This document shows, piece by piece, positions 1 to 8,242 of a stretch of 64,000 nt of DNA; positions within the stretch are counted from its first letter, which is position 1, and each line of letters begins with the position of its first letter. Below the pieces are notes generated by a model. It was not told the DNA's origin. It did not search any database and saw only the letters and a program-made list of their open reading frames with translations. This stretch comes from Shewanella phaeophyticola (GTDB taxonomy: Bacteria; Pseudomonadota; Gammaproteobacteria; Enterobacterales; Shewanellaceae): contig NZ_JAODOQ010000001.1 in assembly GCF_025398315.1 (NCBI RefSeq), positions 2,108,001-2,172,000 of the forward strand, in the 5' to 3' direction. The position numbers and the translations under genes were made by a program.

Positions 1-2
1 TA

Positions 3-1094
3 ATTTTATCAGCGAGCTTATTAAGTAGTGTGGCGCTGGCAAAACAGCCAACAGAAGACATGCCCCATCAGTTGACCGCTGAGCAAGTTTACCAGGGGAT
101 CAAAACAACATTAGAAACCAACTTGTATTCATTACCTCCTCGGGTTCAAGGACACTATGCCATCCGTCAATATCGTATGACAGGTGAAAACAAGTATGCC
201 AATGGCTCATTAATTGATTTACTCACCATAGCAGAGCGGCAAGCTTATTACGCATGTAATTTAGACAAGCCTGGCTTTATCAAAAAAGAATCGCAAATTG
301 AAGTGAATAAACTCAAACCAGGAATCCGTGGTGATGCACGTAAATTAGCTATTGCTCCCTACCCTGAATTTATGTTGTACAGTAACGTGTTATTACGTTA
401 TGCCAGCCGTATTGATGAGTTTGGTTTTACCGGATCATGCCATGATTTATTGATTACCACGCTAAAGAATGCCGATTTAACCCCTGCGCTAACTGACAAG
501 CAAATGGTAAAAGCGTGGGCAGCACAATTAATTAACTATGTATTCTGGGCTAAACAAATTGGTGTAGGTGATTATTATGACACATATAAAGAAGCCTTTA
601 TTGCTACTTATCCCAATGAGCATGACGCACAACTGAGTAAAGACCAATACAAAAATAAAATATATGGTATGACACATTTTATTTTTGCAGCCAGTGAATA
701 CTATCAGCATCCTGTTGACCCCAAAGAATATCAATGGATTTTAGATTATTTTGAAAACAACATCGATCGTATTTTAACTGACACCACAGAAGATATTATT
801 ACAGAGGTCGGCATTGGCTTTTTAATTACAGGCAACCCAGATAATCCGGTTGTTAACAAGGTAAAACAACATGTGATTGCTGCGTACGATCCGAAAGTAC
901 AAATGATCCCATCACCTCATGGTGAGGCAATTTTATCTTCGGGTGAGCACAGAAACGTGTTGGCGATGATGTTATTAGATTGGCCAGAAACCTTACATCA
1001 AGGACCTTACCTGAATAATATTTCAAGCACCAAAAAACATTTACCCAAGTTAGTGACCCCAAAACCGTCGCTAATTAAATCAACGACACACTAA
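3..1094 (+). CDS. Secreted protein of unknown function (DUF3541-like), 5' end cut by window edge
   Basis: The reading frame is open from the first bases of the window. The codons before the internal GTG at 30 read as the end of a signal peptide h-region (ILSASLLSSVALA) followed by KQPTED, so the true start lies left of the window and cleavage after ALA is likely. The mature part is about 350 residues, mostly helical and polar, with no catalytic motif I recognise; a GEHRN segment near the C terminus is the most distinctive stretch. From memory it resembles the DUF3541 family of marine gammaproteobacteria, but I cannot confirm that. Location is inferred to be periplasmic or secreted. A hairpin about 90 bases after the stop probably terminates transcription. 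Confidence 0.6.
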   Translation: MLSASLLSSVALAKQPTEDMPHQLTAEQVYQGIKTTLETNLYSLPPRVQGHYAIRQYRMTGENKYANGSLIDLLTIAERQAYYACNLDKPGFIKKESQIEVNKLKPGIRGDARKLAIAPYPEFMLYSNVLLRYASRIDEFGFTGSCHDLLITTLKNADLTPALTDKQMVKAWAAQLINYVFWAKQIGVGDYYDTYKEAFIATYPNEHDAQLSKDQYKNKIYGMTHFIFAASEYYQHPVDPKEYQWILDYFENNIDRILTDTTEDIITEVGIGFLITGNPDNPVVNKVKQHVIAAYDPKVQMIPSPHGEAILSSGEHRNVLAMMLLDWPETLHQGPYLNNISSTKKHLPKLVTPKPSLIKSTTH

Positions 1095-1181
1095 AATACT
1101 CCGTGTTTTGATTAGCGATGATTGCTTATCACAAATGGATCATCGACACTGTTAAGCGGTAAGAGTCACAGCAACTGAGCA

Positions 1182-1206
1182 AAGGCAAATGCACTGCATT
1201 TGCCTT
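1182..1206 (+). terminator. Hairpin downstream of the DUF3541-like gene
   Basis: Arms AAGGCAAATGCA (1182-1193) and TGCATTTGCCTT (1195-1206) pair perfectly around a single C and are followed by GTTTA. The U tract is weak, but the position after the only upstream plus-strand gene suits a terminator. Confidence 0.5.
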
Positions 1207-1314
1207 GTTTATATGCCAAAACAAGCATTTATACCAATCTGCATTAGAATTTGCTCTTTTAGCGAAAATGATCAGTGAGGTAGTCGAGGCAGCCTTTTGA
1301 AGACATAGTCGTTC

Positions 1315-1408
1315 TCGGCAACTGCTCCTGCGTTGCTCTACCTCCTGCGTCCATGCAGTCGTCGGCAACTGCTCCTGCGTTGCTCTACCTCCTGCGTCCA
1401 TGCAGTCG
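1315..1408. repeat. Two exact 47-bp tandem repeats
   Basis: A 47-base unit beginning TCGGCAACTGCTCCTGCG occurs at 1315-1361 and again, identical, at 1362-1408. The sequence is rich in CTCCTGCG words and lies in the left part of the outer element. Copy number may vary by slippage or recombination. Confidence 0.85.
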
Positions 1409-1539
1409 TACGTTAAGAAAGGCTAACAGAGAAGGCCACTCTGATAAATTCGCCCTTCGGGGCTGTGTCCCCCCCATTATTGCTTCAAATGACTTTGATG
1501 TAGAGGACTACACCTACAGTCATTTTCATTGTACTGCGC

Positions 1540-1821
1540 CTAGGGTCTGTTGATCTTTGCTGGTTGAATTTTGTTCGAGTTAAAAACGTGTTAATCGAGG
1601 CGAATGGATTGATGCCTAGTCATCTAAGCAAAACCCATTCAACAAAGAGTAAAACATTTTTAGCCGAACCCTTTGGGCAGCGTTTGTTGGCCATTTTTAC
1701 TGCGTTATCGACTTTTTATGTAGAATAACTACACTTCACAGTCTCTGCCGCGCAGTTGTAAATGTGAGTAATGGCCAACAATTCGCTGCAAAAACAACCT
1801 TGAAAGATCAGCAGACCCTAG
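1540..1821. mobile_element. MITE-like element, copy 1
   Basis: The ends CTAGGGTCTGTTGATCTTT (1540-1558) and AAAGATCAGCAGACCCTAG (1803-1821) are inverted repeats with one mismatch. CTAG at both ends could be a 4-bp target duplication. An inner inverted repeat, GTTGGCCATT (1686-1695) and AATGGCCAAC (1770-1779), would fold the element further. It has no coding capacity. A close copy in the same orientation lies at 2788-3084. I infer a non-autonomous element mobilised by a transposase elsewhere in the genome. Confidence 0.8.
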
Positions 1822-1888
1822 TGACGCAGCCTAAAATAGATCATATTCTAATAAGGATTGGTATTAAACATTGGATTTGGAACAAAGC

Positions 1889-2779
1889 ATGAGCCGAGCA
1901 AAATCAACGTTAGAACAATGGCGTATAGTGCAGGCGGTGGTTGATTTTGGCGGTTACGCCCAAGCCGCTGAAAAACTCAATAAGAGTCAATCTTCGCTCA
2001 ATCATGCAGTGGCTAAATTGCAACATCAACTTGGTATTAATTTACTCGAAGTAAAAGGTCGTAAAGCATATTTAACTGAACAAGGTGAAGTTTTATTACG
2101 TCAGTCCCGTCACTTAACCCAATCTGTGGATGAACTGGAGCAACTGGCGACTAATTTAGGTCAGGGCTGGGAACCCAACCTGATCATTGCCCGTGAACTT
2201 ATCTACCCAATGGAAACACTCGTAGAAGCTCTCAAGGCATTTTTGCCACAAAGTCGCGGCACACGAGTGACCATTATCGATTCTGTAATATCCGGAACCC
2301 ATGAGTTAATTAATAACAAACAAGTCGATATTGCTATTTGTACTACACCACCTAAAGGCCATATTAGCGAGCCCCTCTGTGAAGCCAAATTTGAACTAGT
2401 GTGTCATCCTAATCATCCGCTTGCACAAGTAGGTGACATAGAAGATGACAAACAATTAGCTCAACACTTGCAAATTGTTATCAAAGATACAGCAACCAAT
2501 ACAACAAACGATATTGGCTGGCTTAAAGCAGAACAACGCTGGACAGTATCTAACTTTCACGAAGCAAAAACGATTCTAGCCAGTAATATTGGTTTTTGTT
2601 GGATCCCCAACTTTGTTGTACAACAAGAATTAGCCAGCAAACAATTAATCCGCCTACGTTTACGTGGCAGCTCACAACGAAAAATCATCATGAATCTACT
2701 GATCCCTGACAGGGACAATCAAGAGCCTGCGTGTAAGCTATTAGAGAGTTTGATTTTACAACAACATAATGAAAGTTAA
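1889..2779 (+). CDS. LysR-family transcriptional regulator flanked by repeats
   Basis: An N-terminal winged helix-turn-helix covers roughly residues 8-65 (FGGYAQAAEKLNKSQSSLNH). It is followed by a linker helix and a periplasmic-binding-type effector domain with the segments VDIAIC and FCWIPNFVV, and the total length of about 296 residues is normal for LysR proteins. I chose ATG 1889 over TTG 1871 because GGA sits seven bases upstream and the protein then begins just before the DNA-binding domain. The gene stands alone between two direct copies of a MITE-like repeat and has no divergent partner. Its target genes cannot be predicted from context. The repeats may have moved it or may supply its promoter. 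Confidence 0.85.
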   Translation: MSRAKSTLEQWRIVQAVVDFGGYAQAAEKLNKSQSSLNHAVAKLQHQLGINLLEVKGRKAYLTEQGEVLLRQSRHLTQSVDELEQLATNLGQGWEPNLIIARELIYPMETLVEALKAFLPQSRGTRVTIIDSVISGTHELINNKQVDIAICTTPPKGHISEPLCEAKFELVCHPNHPLAQVGDIEDDKQLAQHLQIVIKDTATNTTNDIGWLKAEQRWTVSNFHEAKTILASNIGFCWIPNFVVQQELASKQLIRLRLRGSSQRKIIMNLLIPDRDNQEPACKLLESLILQQHNES

Positions 2780-2787
2780 ATCTGTGC

Positions 2788-3084
2788 CTAGGGTCTGTTG
2801 ATCTTTGCTGATTGAATTTTGTTCGAGTTAAAAACGTTTTAATCGAGACGAATGGATTGATGCCTAGCAATCTAAGCAACTCTTTATTTGCAAAGAATCA
2901 TTCAACAAAGAGTAAAACGTTTTTAGCCGAACCCTTCGGGCAACGTTTGTTGGCCATTTTTACTGCGTTATTGACTTTTTATGTAGAATAACTACACCTC
3001 AAAGTCTCAGCCGCGCAGTTGTAAATGTGAGTAATGGCCAACAATTCGCTGCAAAAATAACCTTGAAAGATCAACAGACCCCAG
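2788..3084. mobile_element. MITE-like element, copy 2
   Basis: This is nearly identical to the element at 1540-1821 and in the same orientation, with a short extra segment (around 2879-2896) in the middle. The left end is CTAGGGTCTGTTGATCTTT. The right end AAAGATCAACAGACCC is intact, but the flanking CTAG has become CCAG. It begins eight bases after the LysR stop codon and ends 47 bases before the stop of the SprA-like gene. Confidence 0.8.
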
Positions 3085-3131
3085 TGTTATTAACATGAGA
3101 TAAAACGGATGTAATGATGGGAACTAAAAAC

Positions 3132-4547
3132 CTAGACGTAAAAAGCAATGCTTGTGTAAGAAGTGTGCTGTTCATTAGCGGCTATCGCGCTTTGATAACC
3201 ACTATGCTGGCGAGTGTTATTAGACTGCGCTGCCAATGCAGAGTGACGCGAGTCCGATAAGTAAGTTTGTGAAGAACTCACAACATCTGCTTGAGTATTG
3301 GCCGTAAGGGTTGACTGCGACGAGGTCACTTGAGTTAACTCAGTCGCCGCTTCATTGGTTATATTGTTGATACGGTTATCTATTACATTTGAAGCTTCAG
3401 TGGTTTTATTCATGAACGAGCCTAAAGGGTCCTCTGAATCGGCGTCGGCAAAAACATCACCTAATTCGATTATTTTTTGGCTTTCTTCCGTGGTCATTAC
3501 CGACTGTTGACGCTCTACGGCTAATGCTTGTTTGGCTTCACTAATATTTTGTAACGCTTGCGCCGCCACTCTAATATCAGCCATTGATGGCTGAACAGGT
3601 GCCATCGCCGCAGCATACACTTTTTGCATTTTAGTCAAGGTCGCTTGAGGATCGCCTGCAACCGTTGACACATCAATACTCACTTCACCGTCAACAGCAT
3701 ATCGACGACCATCGGGTCCCTTTTCATATTCATAACTTGGACTTTGTGCCAAGCTACCACCGACTGCGGCATGGGCTTGTTCATGAGTTTTAACCTCTAC
3801 GTCTCGCTTAGCAAGCTCTGCTATCTGTGCAGCTTCTGCGAGCTCTATTTGTTGCTGCTTTTGTTCAATCTGTTTATCGACTTCTTGCTGTTGTGCATTT
3901 TGTTCAGAAGTTTCATTTTCTATTTGGGCACTGGTATCAGCTGATGATGCTTGTGGGTTTGACGTTGTCACAACAGTGTCTGTTTGAGCTTGCTCAGCAA
4001 CATTGGCTTCATCTGCCGTTACTGGATTATTGATTTCGGTGGCAAAGATATTAACAGGCGTTTGAGCACCAATACTGGTTGCCTGCGCTTGCTGTGTAAG
4101 GCTGGGTTGATAAGGTGCTGTCTGGGTATTAGCATCGCTTGTCTGAGCACTAGAACTACCATACCTCGCTGTTACAGGCTCAGCTGCCCCACTGGTTTGC
4201 TGTAATATTGCAGCAACTGTTTTAGAGCCACTTTTAAGACTGTAACTCCCGTTCAATGGTTGAACTACTTCGCGGTTTATTGACTGCGGTAACGCTGTAG
4301 AAGTGATATTGCTATGGTCATCAGCTTTCACTGTGGCAATATGATGATTACGTGATGAAGCTAAAACCGCAGAAAAAGATGAGTGACTAGATTGAGTTGA
4401 TGAGGTTTGAACGCCTGTTGATACCGAAACACCAGATAGAGAGGATGTAGATTGTGTGAGGGCAGCGGAATAATGCTTGCTTGTATCAAGCTTATGGGGA
4501 GCTACACTCGCTCCCCCCACCGAAACAGCACTCATGGCTGAAGACAT
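3132..4547 (-). CDS. SprA-related putative metalloprotease
   Basis: The first 200 residues are Ser/Thr/Gln-rich and look disordered. They are followed by a Gln/Glu-rich helix (EQNAQQQEVDKQIEQKQQQI) and then a conserved core. That core has an HEQAH zinc-protease-like signature in VKTHEQAHAAVGG, followed by PSYEYEKGPDGRRYAVDGEV, which is the hallmark of the SprA-related (CJM1_0395-type) family. There is no obvious signal peptide or membrane segment. A small gene ends two bases upstream, so the two are almost certainly co-transcribed. The natural substrate of the family is unknown. The zinc-protease activity is inferred from the motif only. Confidence 0.8.
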   Translation of the reverse strand: MSSAMSAVSVGGASVAPHKLDTSKHYSAALTQSTSSLSGVSVSTGVQTSSTQSSHSSFSAVLASSRNHHIATVKADDHSNITSTALPQSINREVVQPLNGSYSLKSGSKTVAAILQQTSGAAEPVTARYGSSSAQTSDANTQTAPYQPSLTQQAQATSIGAQTPVNIFATEINNPVTADEANVAEQAQTDTVVTTSNPQASSADTSAQIENETSEQNAQQQEVDKQIEQKQQQIELAEAAQIAELAKRDVEVKTHEQAHAAVGGSLAQSPSYEYEKGPDGRRYAVDGEVSIDVSTVAGDPQATLTKMQKVYAAAMAPVQPSMADIRVAAQALQNISEAKQALAVERQQSVMTTEESQKIIELGDVFADADSEDPLGSFMNKTTEASNVIDNRINNITNEAATELTQVTSSQSTLTANTQADVVSSSQTYLSDSRHSALAAQSNNTRQHSGYQSAIAANEQHTSYTSIAFYV

Positions 4548-4549
4548 AT

Positions 4550-4834
4550 TTACACTTCAATATCAATCAAGCTACCGACGGTTTCTGAAGCAGCCTCAAT
4601 CACTTTAGTTGAAGCTTGAGCTTGATTAACCGATTGCGTAGCGTCAATGAGCGCTGAAGTTTGATCGCTTTGACTCATCGCTTGCGAGCTGAGTGTAACC
4701 GTGTCTTGAGTCGAAGCTGATACTGCTGGTTTTTGCTGATCAGGAATGGCAACGGCGGTGGTAGCTTGCGCTAAACCTTGTTGTGCACTTTGCAATCCCT
4801 GCATTCCTGATGCATACGCTGATTGAACTTGCAT
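4550..4834 (-). CDS. Small conserved hypothetical protein, partner of the SprA-like gene
   Basis: This 94-residue protein is rich in Ser, Ala, Gln and Thr and lacks a signal peptide. It starts MQVQSAYASGMQGLQ and ends TVGSLIDIEV. I chose ATG 4834 rather than an upstream start because AGGAG lies about seven bases before it. The stop is two bases from the start of the SprA-like gene, so the pair form one transcript. Its low-complexity helical character is reminiscent of small motility- or hook-associated proteins, but I do not recognise a family. Confidence 0.65.
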   Translation of the reverse strand: MQVQSAYASGMQGLQSAQQGLAQATTAVAIPDQQKPAVSASTQDTVTLSSQAMSQSDQTSALIDATQSVNQAQASTKVIEAASETVGSLIDIEV

Positions 4835-4892
4835 ATTTTTGCTCCTGATAGCATTTAAAAATTTAATATTCGCATTTAGACTCACACTTTAG

Positions 4893-4944
4893 ATTCAAGC
4901 TTTAAATTCAAGCTTTAAATTCAAGCTTTAAATTCACTCTGTAA
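4893..4944. repeat. 13-bp tandem repeat upstream of the SprA-like operon
   Basis: ATTCAAGCTTTAA is repeated three times exactly (4893-4905, 4906-4918, 4919-4931). A fourth, degenerate copy (ATTCACTCTGTAA) ends at 4944. The array lies about 60 bases before the start of the small gene, where a promoter would be expected, so copy number could change expression. Confidence 0.85.
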
Positions 4945-5065
4945 TTGTGAGTTTCAAATTAGCCAAATGCGATACTAGTATGGCCTAAACAGCAATAAAT
5001 GTACAGTTTTTGGGCGGTAAACAACCCGAGTATTGATGAGTTAACCAGCCTATCTCTCAATCTTT

Positions 5066-5414
5066 CTATAAGAAGTTGAAGCCACAATGTTTTAGTTGTG
5101 TCACAACTTGCTCGACCGTGCGCTCATCGTTAATGTCAAATTGGTCTAACTCACTGCTTGGGTTTTGATAACCGCCAGGTTGTGCTGAACTCCCTGCGCT
5201 TAAATGAGTGATCCCCAAGTGCTGTAAATTATCGCGAATCAGGGTGACTCACAGGTCGACAAACTGTTCTCTAACTGAGGATAAATAATCTGATGGCACA
5301 AATTAATTCTACAAGATCAGCATCCGACAACATCACTTTTAGACTTATCCTGCCTATACAAGGCCGTAAACGGGGCAATGAAATACTTTACCGAGTCCGC
5401 CAATAGATATTGTT
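5066..5414 (-). pseudogene. thiH: thiH remnant (2-iminoacetate synthase, C-terminal part)
   Basis: Reading the minus strand from about 5414 gives YWRTR-stop-SISLPRLRP, then SDADLVELICAIRLF, ENSLSTCESP, and finally a frame with SAGSSAQPGGY and ELDQFDINDERTVEQV ending at a TAG (5066). These blocks match in order the C-terminal half of ThiH, the radical SAM enzyme that makes dehydroglycine for the thiamine thiazole. They are split by stops and frameshifts. The N-terminal half, with the radical-SAM cysteines, is missing. This differs from the single indels elsewhere in the window and is genuine decay. Confidence 0.8.
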
Positions 5415-5451
5415 AATGAGGTCAAATAGTGGCTCAATAACCCCCTTCAGC

Positions 5452-5690
5452 CTATTTTATCGCCCCGGCCTGTACCACTCTATCTGGTGCAATGGCGGTA
5501 TTAAACAATAACGCACCTGCGCCCATGTCCATTGCTCTACAGGGTTGAGAAGGCACACCAATACTGGCATCGATAGTTACCGTTGCTTGTTCAATAATGA
5601 GCTTTAAAAAAGGTTCACTGGTAAGCCCTGATTACTGCCAATGGGACTGCCTAATGGCATCATAGCGACACTACCTACCCCAGCAAAGTC
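5452..5690 (-). pseudogene. thiG: thiG remnant (thiazole synthase, C-terminal part)
   Basis: The minus strand reads [49 protein letters not shown] and [10 protein letters not shown] before a stop at 5452. This is the C-terminal part of ThiG, thiazole synthase. The N-terminal two thirds, including the Schiff-base lysine region, are absent. The fragment ends beside a transposon-like scrap (5721-5794) and is followed in transcription order by the thiH remnant, as in a normal thiGH operon. The junction between the two has lost both the ThiG tail and the ThiH N terminus. Confidence 0.8.
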
Positions 5691-5720
5691 CACATAGCAC
5701 TGGTTTAGGTATACATAAGA

Positions 5721-5794
5721 CATAAATCAATTTTCTTCAATTAAACGCATTTAAATCGAACAAAATTAAACCAGCAAAGAACAATAGACCCTAA
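5721..5794. mobile_element. Degenerate end fragment of the MITE-like element
   Basis: In reverse orientation, 5746-5794 (containing TCGAACAAAATTAAACCAGC and ending CAATAGACCCTAA) matches the first 50 bases of the elements at 1540 and 2788 with several substitutions. Weaker similarity continues to about 5721. Only the outer 75 bases or so remain. It directly abuts the thiG remnant and so marks a likely deletion breakpoint. Confidence 0.65.
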
Positions 5795-5815
5795 CATGTG
5801 ACGAAAAATTCTTGC

Positions 5816-5832
5816 TGCGACATTATGTCGCA
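5816..5832. promoter_or_regulatory. Perfect palindrome, putative operator of the TonB receptor gene
   Basis: TGCGACAT-T-ATGTCGCA is a perfect 8+1+8 inverted repeat. It lies about 22 bases before a TATAAT-like -10 box (5855-5860), so it would cover the -35 region and could block RNA polymerase. I do not recognise it as a Fur, Zur or NikR consensus. Confidence 0.6.
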
Positions 5833-5854
5833 TACCGAGTATTCATTAGCAGGA

Positions 5855-5860
5855 TATAAT
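5855..5860 (+). promoter_or_regulatory. Candidate -10 box for the TonB receptor gene
   Basis: TATAAT lies about 60 bases upstream of the likely start codon. No good -35 hexamer is present 17 bases upstream, and that place is occupied by the palindrome at 5816-5832. Confidence 0.4.
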
Positions 5861-5921
5861 TTACCTGATAACAAAGTGCAGTGAAATTAATTCACTATAA
5901 AAACAATATCAGGTGATAACA

Positions 5922-8063
5922 TTGACAAAACACAAAACACAAGTATCAATTTTAAATAAGAATCTCCCTTACAAACTTTCATCAATATCATTAGTTATAT
6001 CCTTTGTCATTTCATCACAAGTGACAGCAGTACCACTCAATACTGTTAACACTGACAACATAGAGCGACTGGAAGTACATGGTCAGCAATCCAATAGTAA
6101 GGATTTATTAGGTTCTGCTGAAGCATTATTGACGCAGCAAGGGGTCGATTTTTCGCAAGCTGGTGGAGTGTCAGCATTACCAATATTAAATGGCATGATG
6201 GGCGATAGAATTAAAGTATCGATAGATGGCAGTGATATTACCGCCTCATGCGCCAACCAAATGAATCCCCCGCTTTCATATATATCAGCAAATCAAATTG
6301 AATCTACGCAAGTCGTCGCCGGCGTATCACCTGTCAGTGCTGGCGGTGATAACATTGCGGGTGTGATAAAGGTGAACAGTTTACAGCCCATATTTGATCA
6401 AAGTGTCGATGTAATTTGGCAAAGTGGTACTGTGTCTGGCGGATACAAAAGTGTTAGCGACACCACACTCGCGGCGGTCAATGCTACCATAGCGAGCCAA
6501 ACATTGAGTTTTAGTTATCAAGGTTCATACGAAGATGCTAATAGCTATGTTGATGGCCATGGCGATAAAGTACTCGATACCTTATATCAATCACAAAACC
6601 ATGCCTTAATGGCAGCTTGGCAAGACGACACACAGCGACTGGATGTAAAACTTACTCATCAACATATTCCTTTTCAAGGCTTTGCTAACCAATACATGGA
6701 TATGACCAATAATGACAGCTTCGGTGCAATCGTGCGCTATCAATTGGATCTCGAAAATGACGGTATATTTAGTGCCCAAATGAACTGGCACAGAGTTGAA
6801 CATGAAATGGGGTTCTTTAGTGAAGAAAAAACCGGCAAGATGCCAATGGAAACTACGGGACAAGATTTAAGTTATCAACTTCATTGGCAATTTCCTATCA
6901 ATAAAGATGCCATACTTTTACTTGGCCAAGAGTACTATTTATATCAACTTGACGATAGCTGGCCTGCGGTGACAGGCTCAACAATGATGAGTCCAAATGA
7001 CTATATCAATATTAACAATGGTGAGCGAAAACGTGCTGCAGTATTTGCTGAATGGCAACAAACGCTCAACCGTCGCTGGTGGTTGTCAGCAGGTTTACGC
7101 TATGAATATGTTTCCACCGATGCAGATGAAGTACAACCCTATAACACCATGAGCATGATGGGGATGACCAATGTTAATGCTGCTGCGGCCGAGGCATTTA
7201 ACGCCATTGAGCGGCAACGCGATGACCATATTATTGATTCCAGCCTATTGGCGCGTTACCAACTCAGTGATACCGAAACCCTTGAGCTAGGATTAGCACG
7301 TAAAAGCAGAGCCCCCAATTTGTATGAGCGTTATAGTTGGGGGCAAAGCACCATGGCTACCACTATGATTGGTTGGTATGGCGACGGTAATGGATACATT
7401 GGCAACCCAGATCTTAATCAAGAAACAGCCCACACAATGAGTGCAGCATATAAGCAAATCAATGATGACTTCTCATTGACGACCACGGCTTGGTATAGCG
7501 ATATCAATGATTACATTGACGCTAATGTGGTGGGTAGTTTCAATAGCAGTGGACTTGAGGGTAACAGCCGCAATATTTTACAATTCACTAATGTAGATGC
7601 CACGTTATACGGCGCGAAAATTGATGCAGAGTATCAATTTGTACAACAACCAAGTGGTAAGTGGTCAGTAACCGCAAATCTGAGTGCCACTCACGGTGAA
7701 CGAGATGATACTCACCAACCCCTTTATCAAATCAAGCCGCTACAAACGGAGTTAGGCCTACACCATCAACGTGGCGATTGGCAAAACAGTGTGACATGGC
7801 AATGGGTGGCAGAAAAGGATCGTGTTGACAACACTCGCCTCGAAAACACCACAGGCAGTTTTTCATTGTTAAATTTAAGCAGTAGTATCACTTGGCAACA
7901 AGCTAGGATATCGGTCGCAGTAAAGAACCTACTTGATGAATATTATCAACTCCCTCTGGGTGGTGTCAGTATTGCAGAATATAAAGCAGATAATAGTTAT
8001 GGCTTTGAGCAAATAGCAGGTGCAGGACGTTCACTCGAACTGAGCGTTAATTATTCTTTTTAA
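5922..8063 (+). CDS. TonB-dependent outer-membrane receptor, possibly for copper
   Basis: The protein has a signal peptide (hydrophobic LSSISLVISFVISS, cleavage near VTA-VPL), a plug domain (about residues 50-160, with GDRIKVSIDGSDI and VSAGGDNIAGVIKV) and a long beta-barrel. It ends in SLELSVNYSF with the terminal aromatic expected for BAM insertion. Its length of about 713 residues is usual. The plug segment CANQMNPPLSY and several Met-rich loops (NTMSMMGM, YMDMTNND, TGKMPMETT) recall OprC/NosA-type copper receptors, but the ligand is an inference. TTG 5922 is preferred over GTG 5913 because AGGTG at 5911-5915 then acts as ribosome binding site. It stands alone; the palindrome upstream suggests repression by a dimeric metal or nutrient sensor. 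Confidence 0.85.
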   Translation: MTKHKTQVSILNKNLPYKLSSISLVISFVISSQVTAVPLNTVNTDNIERLEVHGQQSNSKDLLGSAEALLTQQGVDFSQAGGVSALPILNGMMGDRIKVSIDGSDITASCANQMNPPLSYISANQIESTQVVAGVSPVSAGGDNIAGVIKVNSLQPIFDQSVDVIWQSGTVSGGYKSVSDTTLAAVNATIASQTLSFSYQGSYEDANSYVDGHGDKVLDTLYQSQNHALMAAWQDDTQRLDVKLTHQHIPFQGFANQYMDMTNNDSFGAIVRYQLDLENDGIFSAQMNWHRVEHEMGFFSEEKTGKMPMETTGQDLSYQLHWQFPINKDAILLLGQEYYLYQLDDSWPAVTGSTMMSPNDYININNGERKRAAVFAEWQQTLNRRWWLSAGLRYEYVSTDADEVQPYNTMSMMGMTNVNAAAAEAFNAIERQRDDHIIDSSLLARYQLSDTETLELGLARKSRAPNLYERYSWGQSTMATTMIGWYGDGNGYIGNPDLNQETAHTMSAAYKQINDDFSLTTTAWYSDINDYIDANVVGSFNSSGLEGNSRNILQFTNVDATLYGAKIDAEYQFVQQPSGKWSVTANLSATHGERDDTHQPLYQIKPLQTELGLHHQRGDWQNSVTWQWVAEKDRVDNTRLENTTGSFSLLNLSSSITWQQARISVAVKNLLDEYYQLPLGGVSIAEYKADNSYGFEQIAGAGRSLELSVNYSF

Positions 8064-8209
8064 CCTTGTAGCGATAACATTCACCATAAAGACCTTTCTT
8101 AGTAGTCAGGGCTTTATTATTTAGCAGGGCGACCACACCGCTAAATGAGTGAACCGAGACCGGTGTCGTGGTCAATTGCTGAAGATGTTGAAGATTAAAA
8201 TCAATAAAA

Positions 8210-8236
8210 AAGCCCTTACATTGCTGTAAGGGCTTG
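8210..8236 (-). terminator. Rho-independent terminator of the tRNA-Asp transcript
   Basis: On the minus strand AAGCCCTTACAG and TGTAAGGGCTT form a stable hairpin followed by TTTTTT. It lies just downstream of the tandem tRNA genes. Confidence 0.8.
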
Positions 8237-8242
8237 TTTATT

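Larger units (their letters stand above)
1231..1864. mobile_element. Outer MITE-like element interrupted by a second element
   Basis: The left end at 1231-1250 (ATACCAATCTGCATTAGAAT) and the right end at 1845-1864 are inverted repeats that match at 17 of 20 positions. No long conserved reading frame lies between them. The short open frames in this interval are spurious, since they run through low-complexity tandem repeats. A different terminal-inverted-repeat element (1540-1821) sits inside, so this is a nested insertion. The right end is only 24 bases before the likely ATG of the following LysR gene, so that gene's promoter must lie within or across the element. Confidence 0.6.

Noticed and set aside
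1129..1401. Open frame on the minus strand with repeated ATQEQLPTTAW-like text
   Set aside because: It is produced by the 47-bp tandem repeat and spans an element end; no ribosome site or family similarity.
3744..4205. Plus-strand open frames opposite the SprA-like gene
   Set aside because: They are shadows of a low-complexity Gln/Ser-rich gene and have no ribosome sites.
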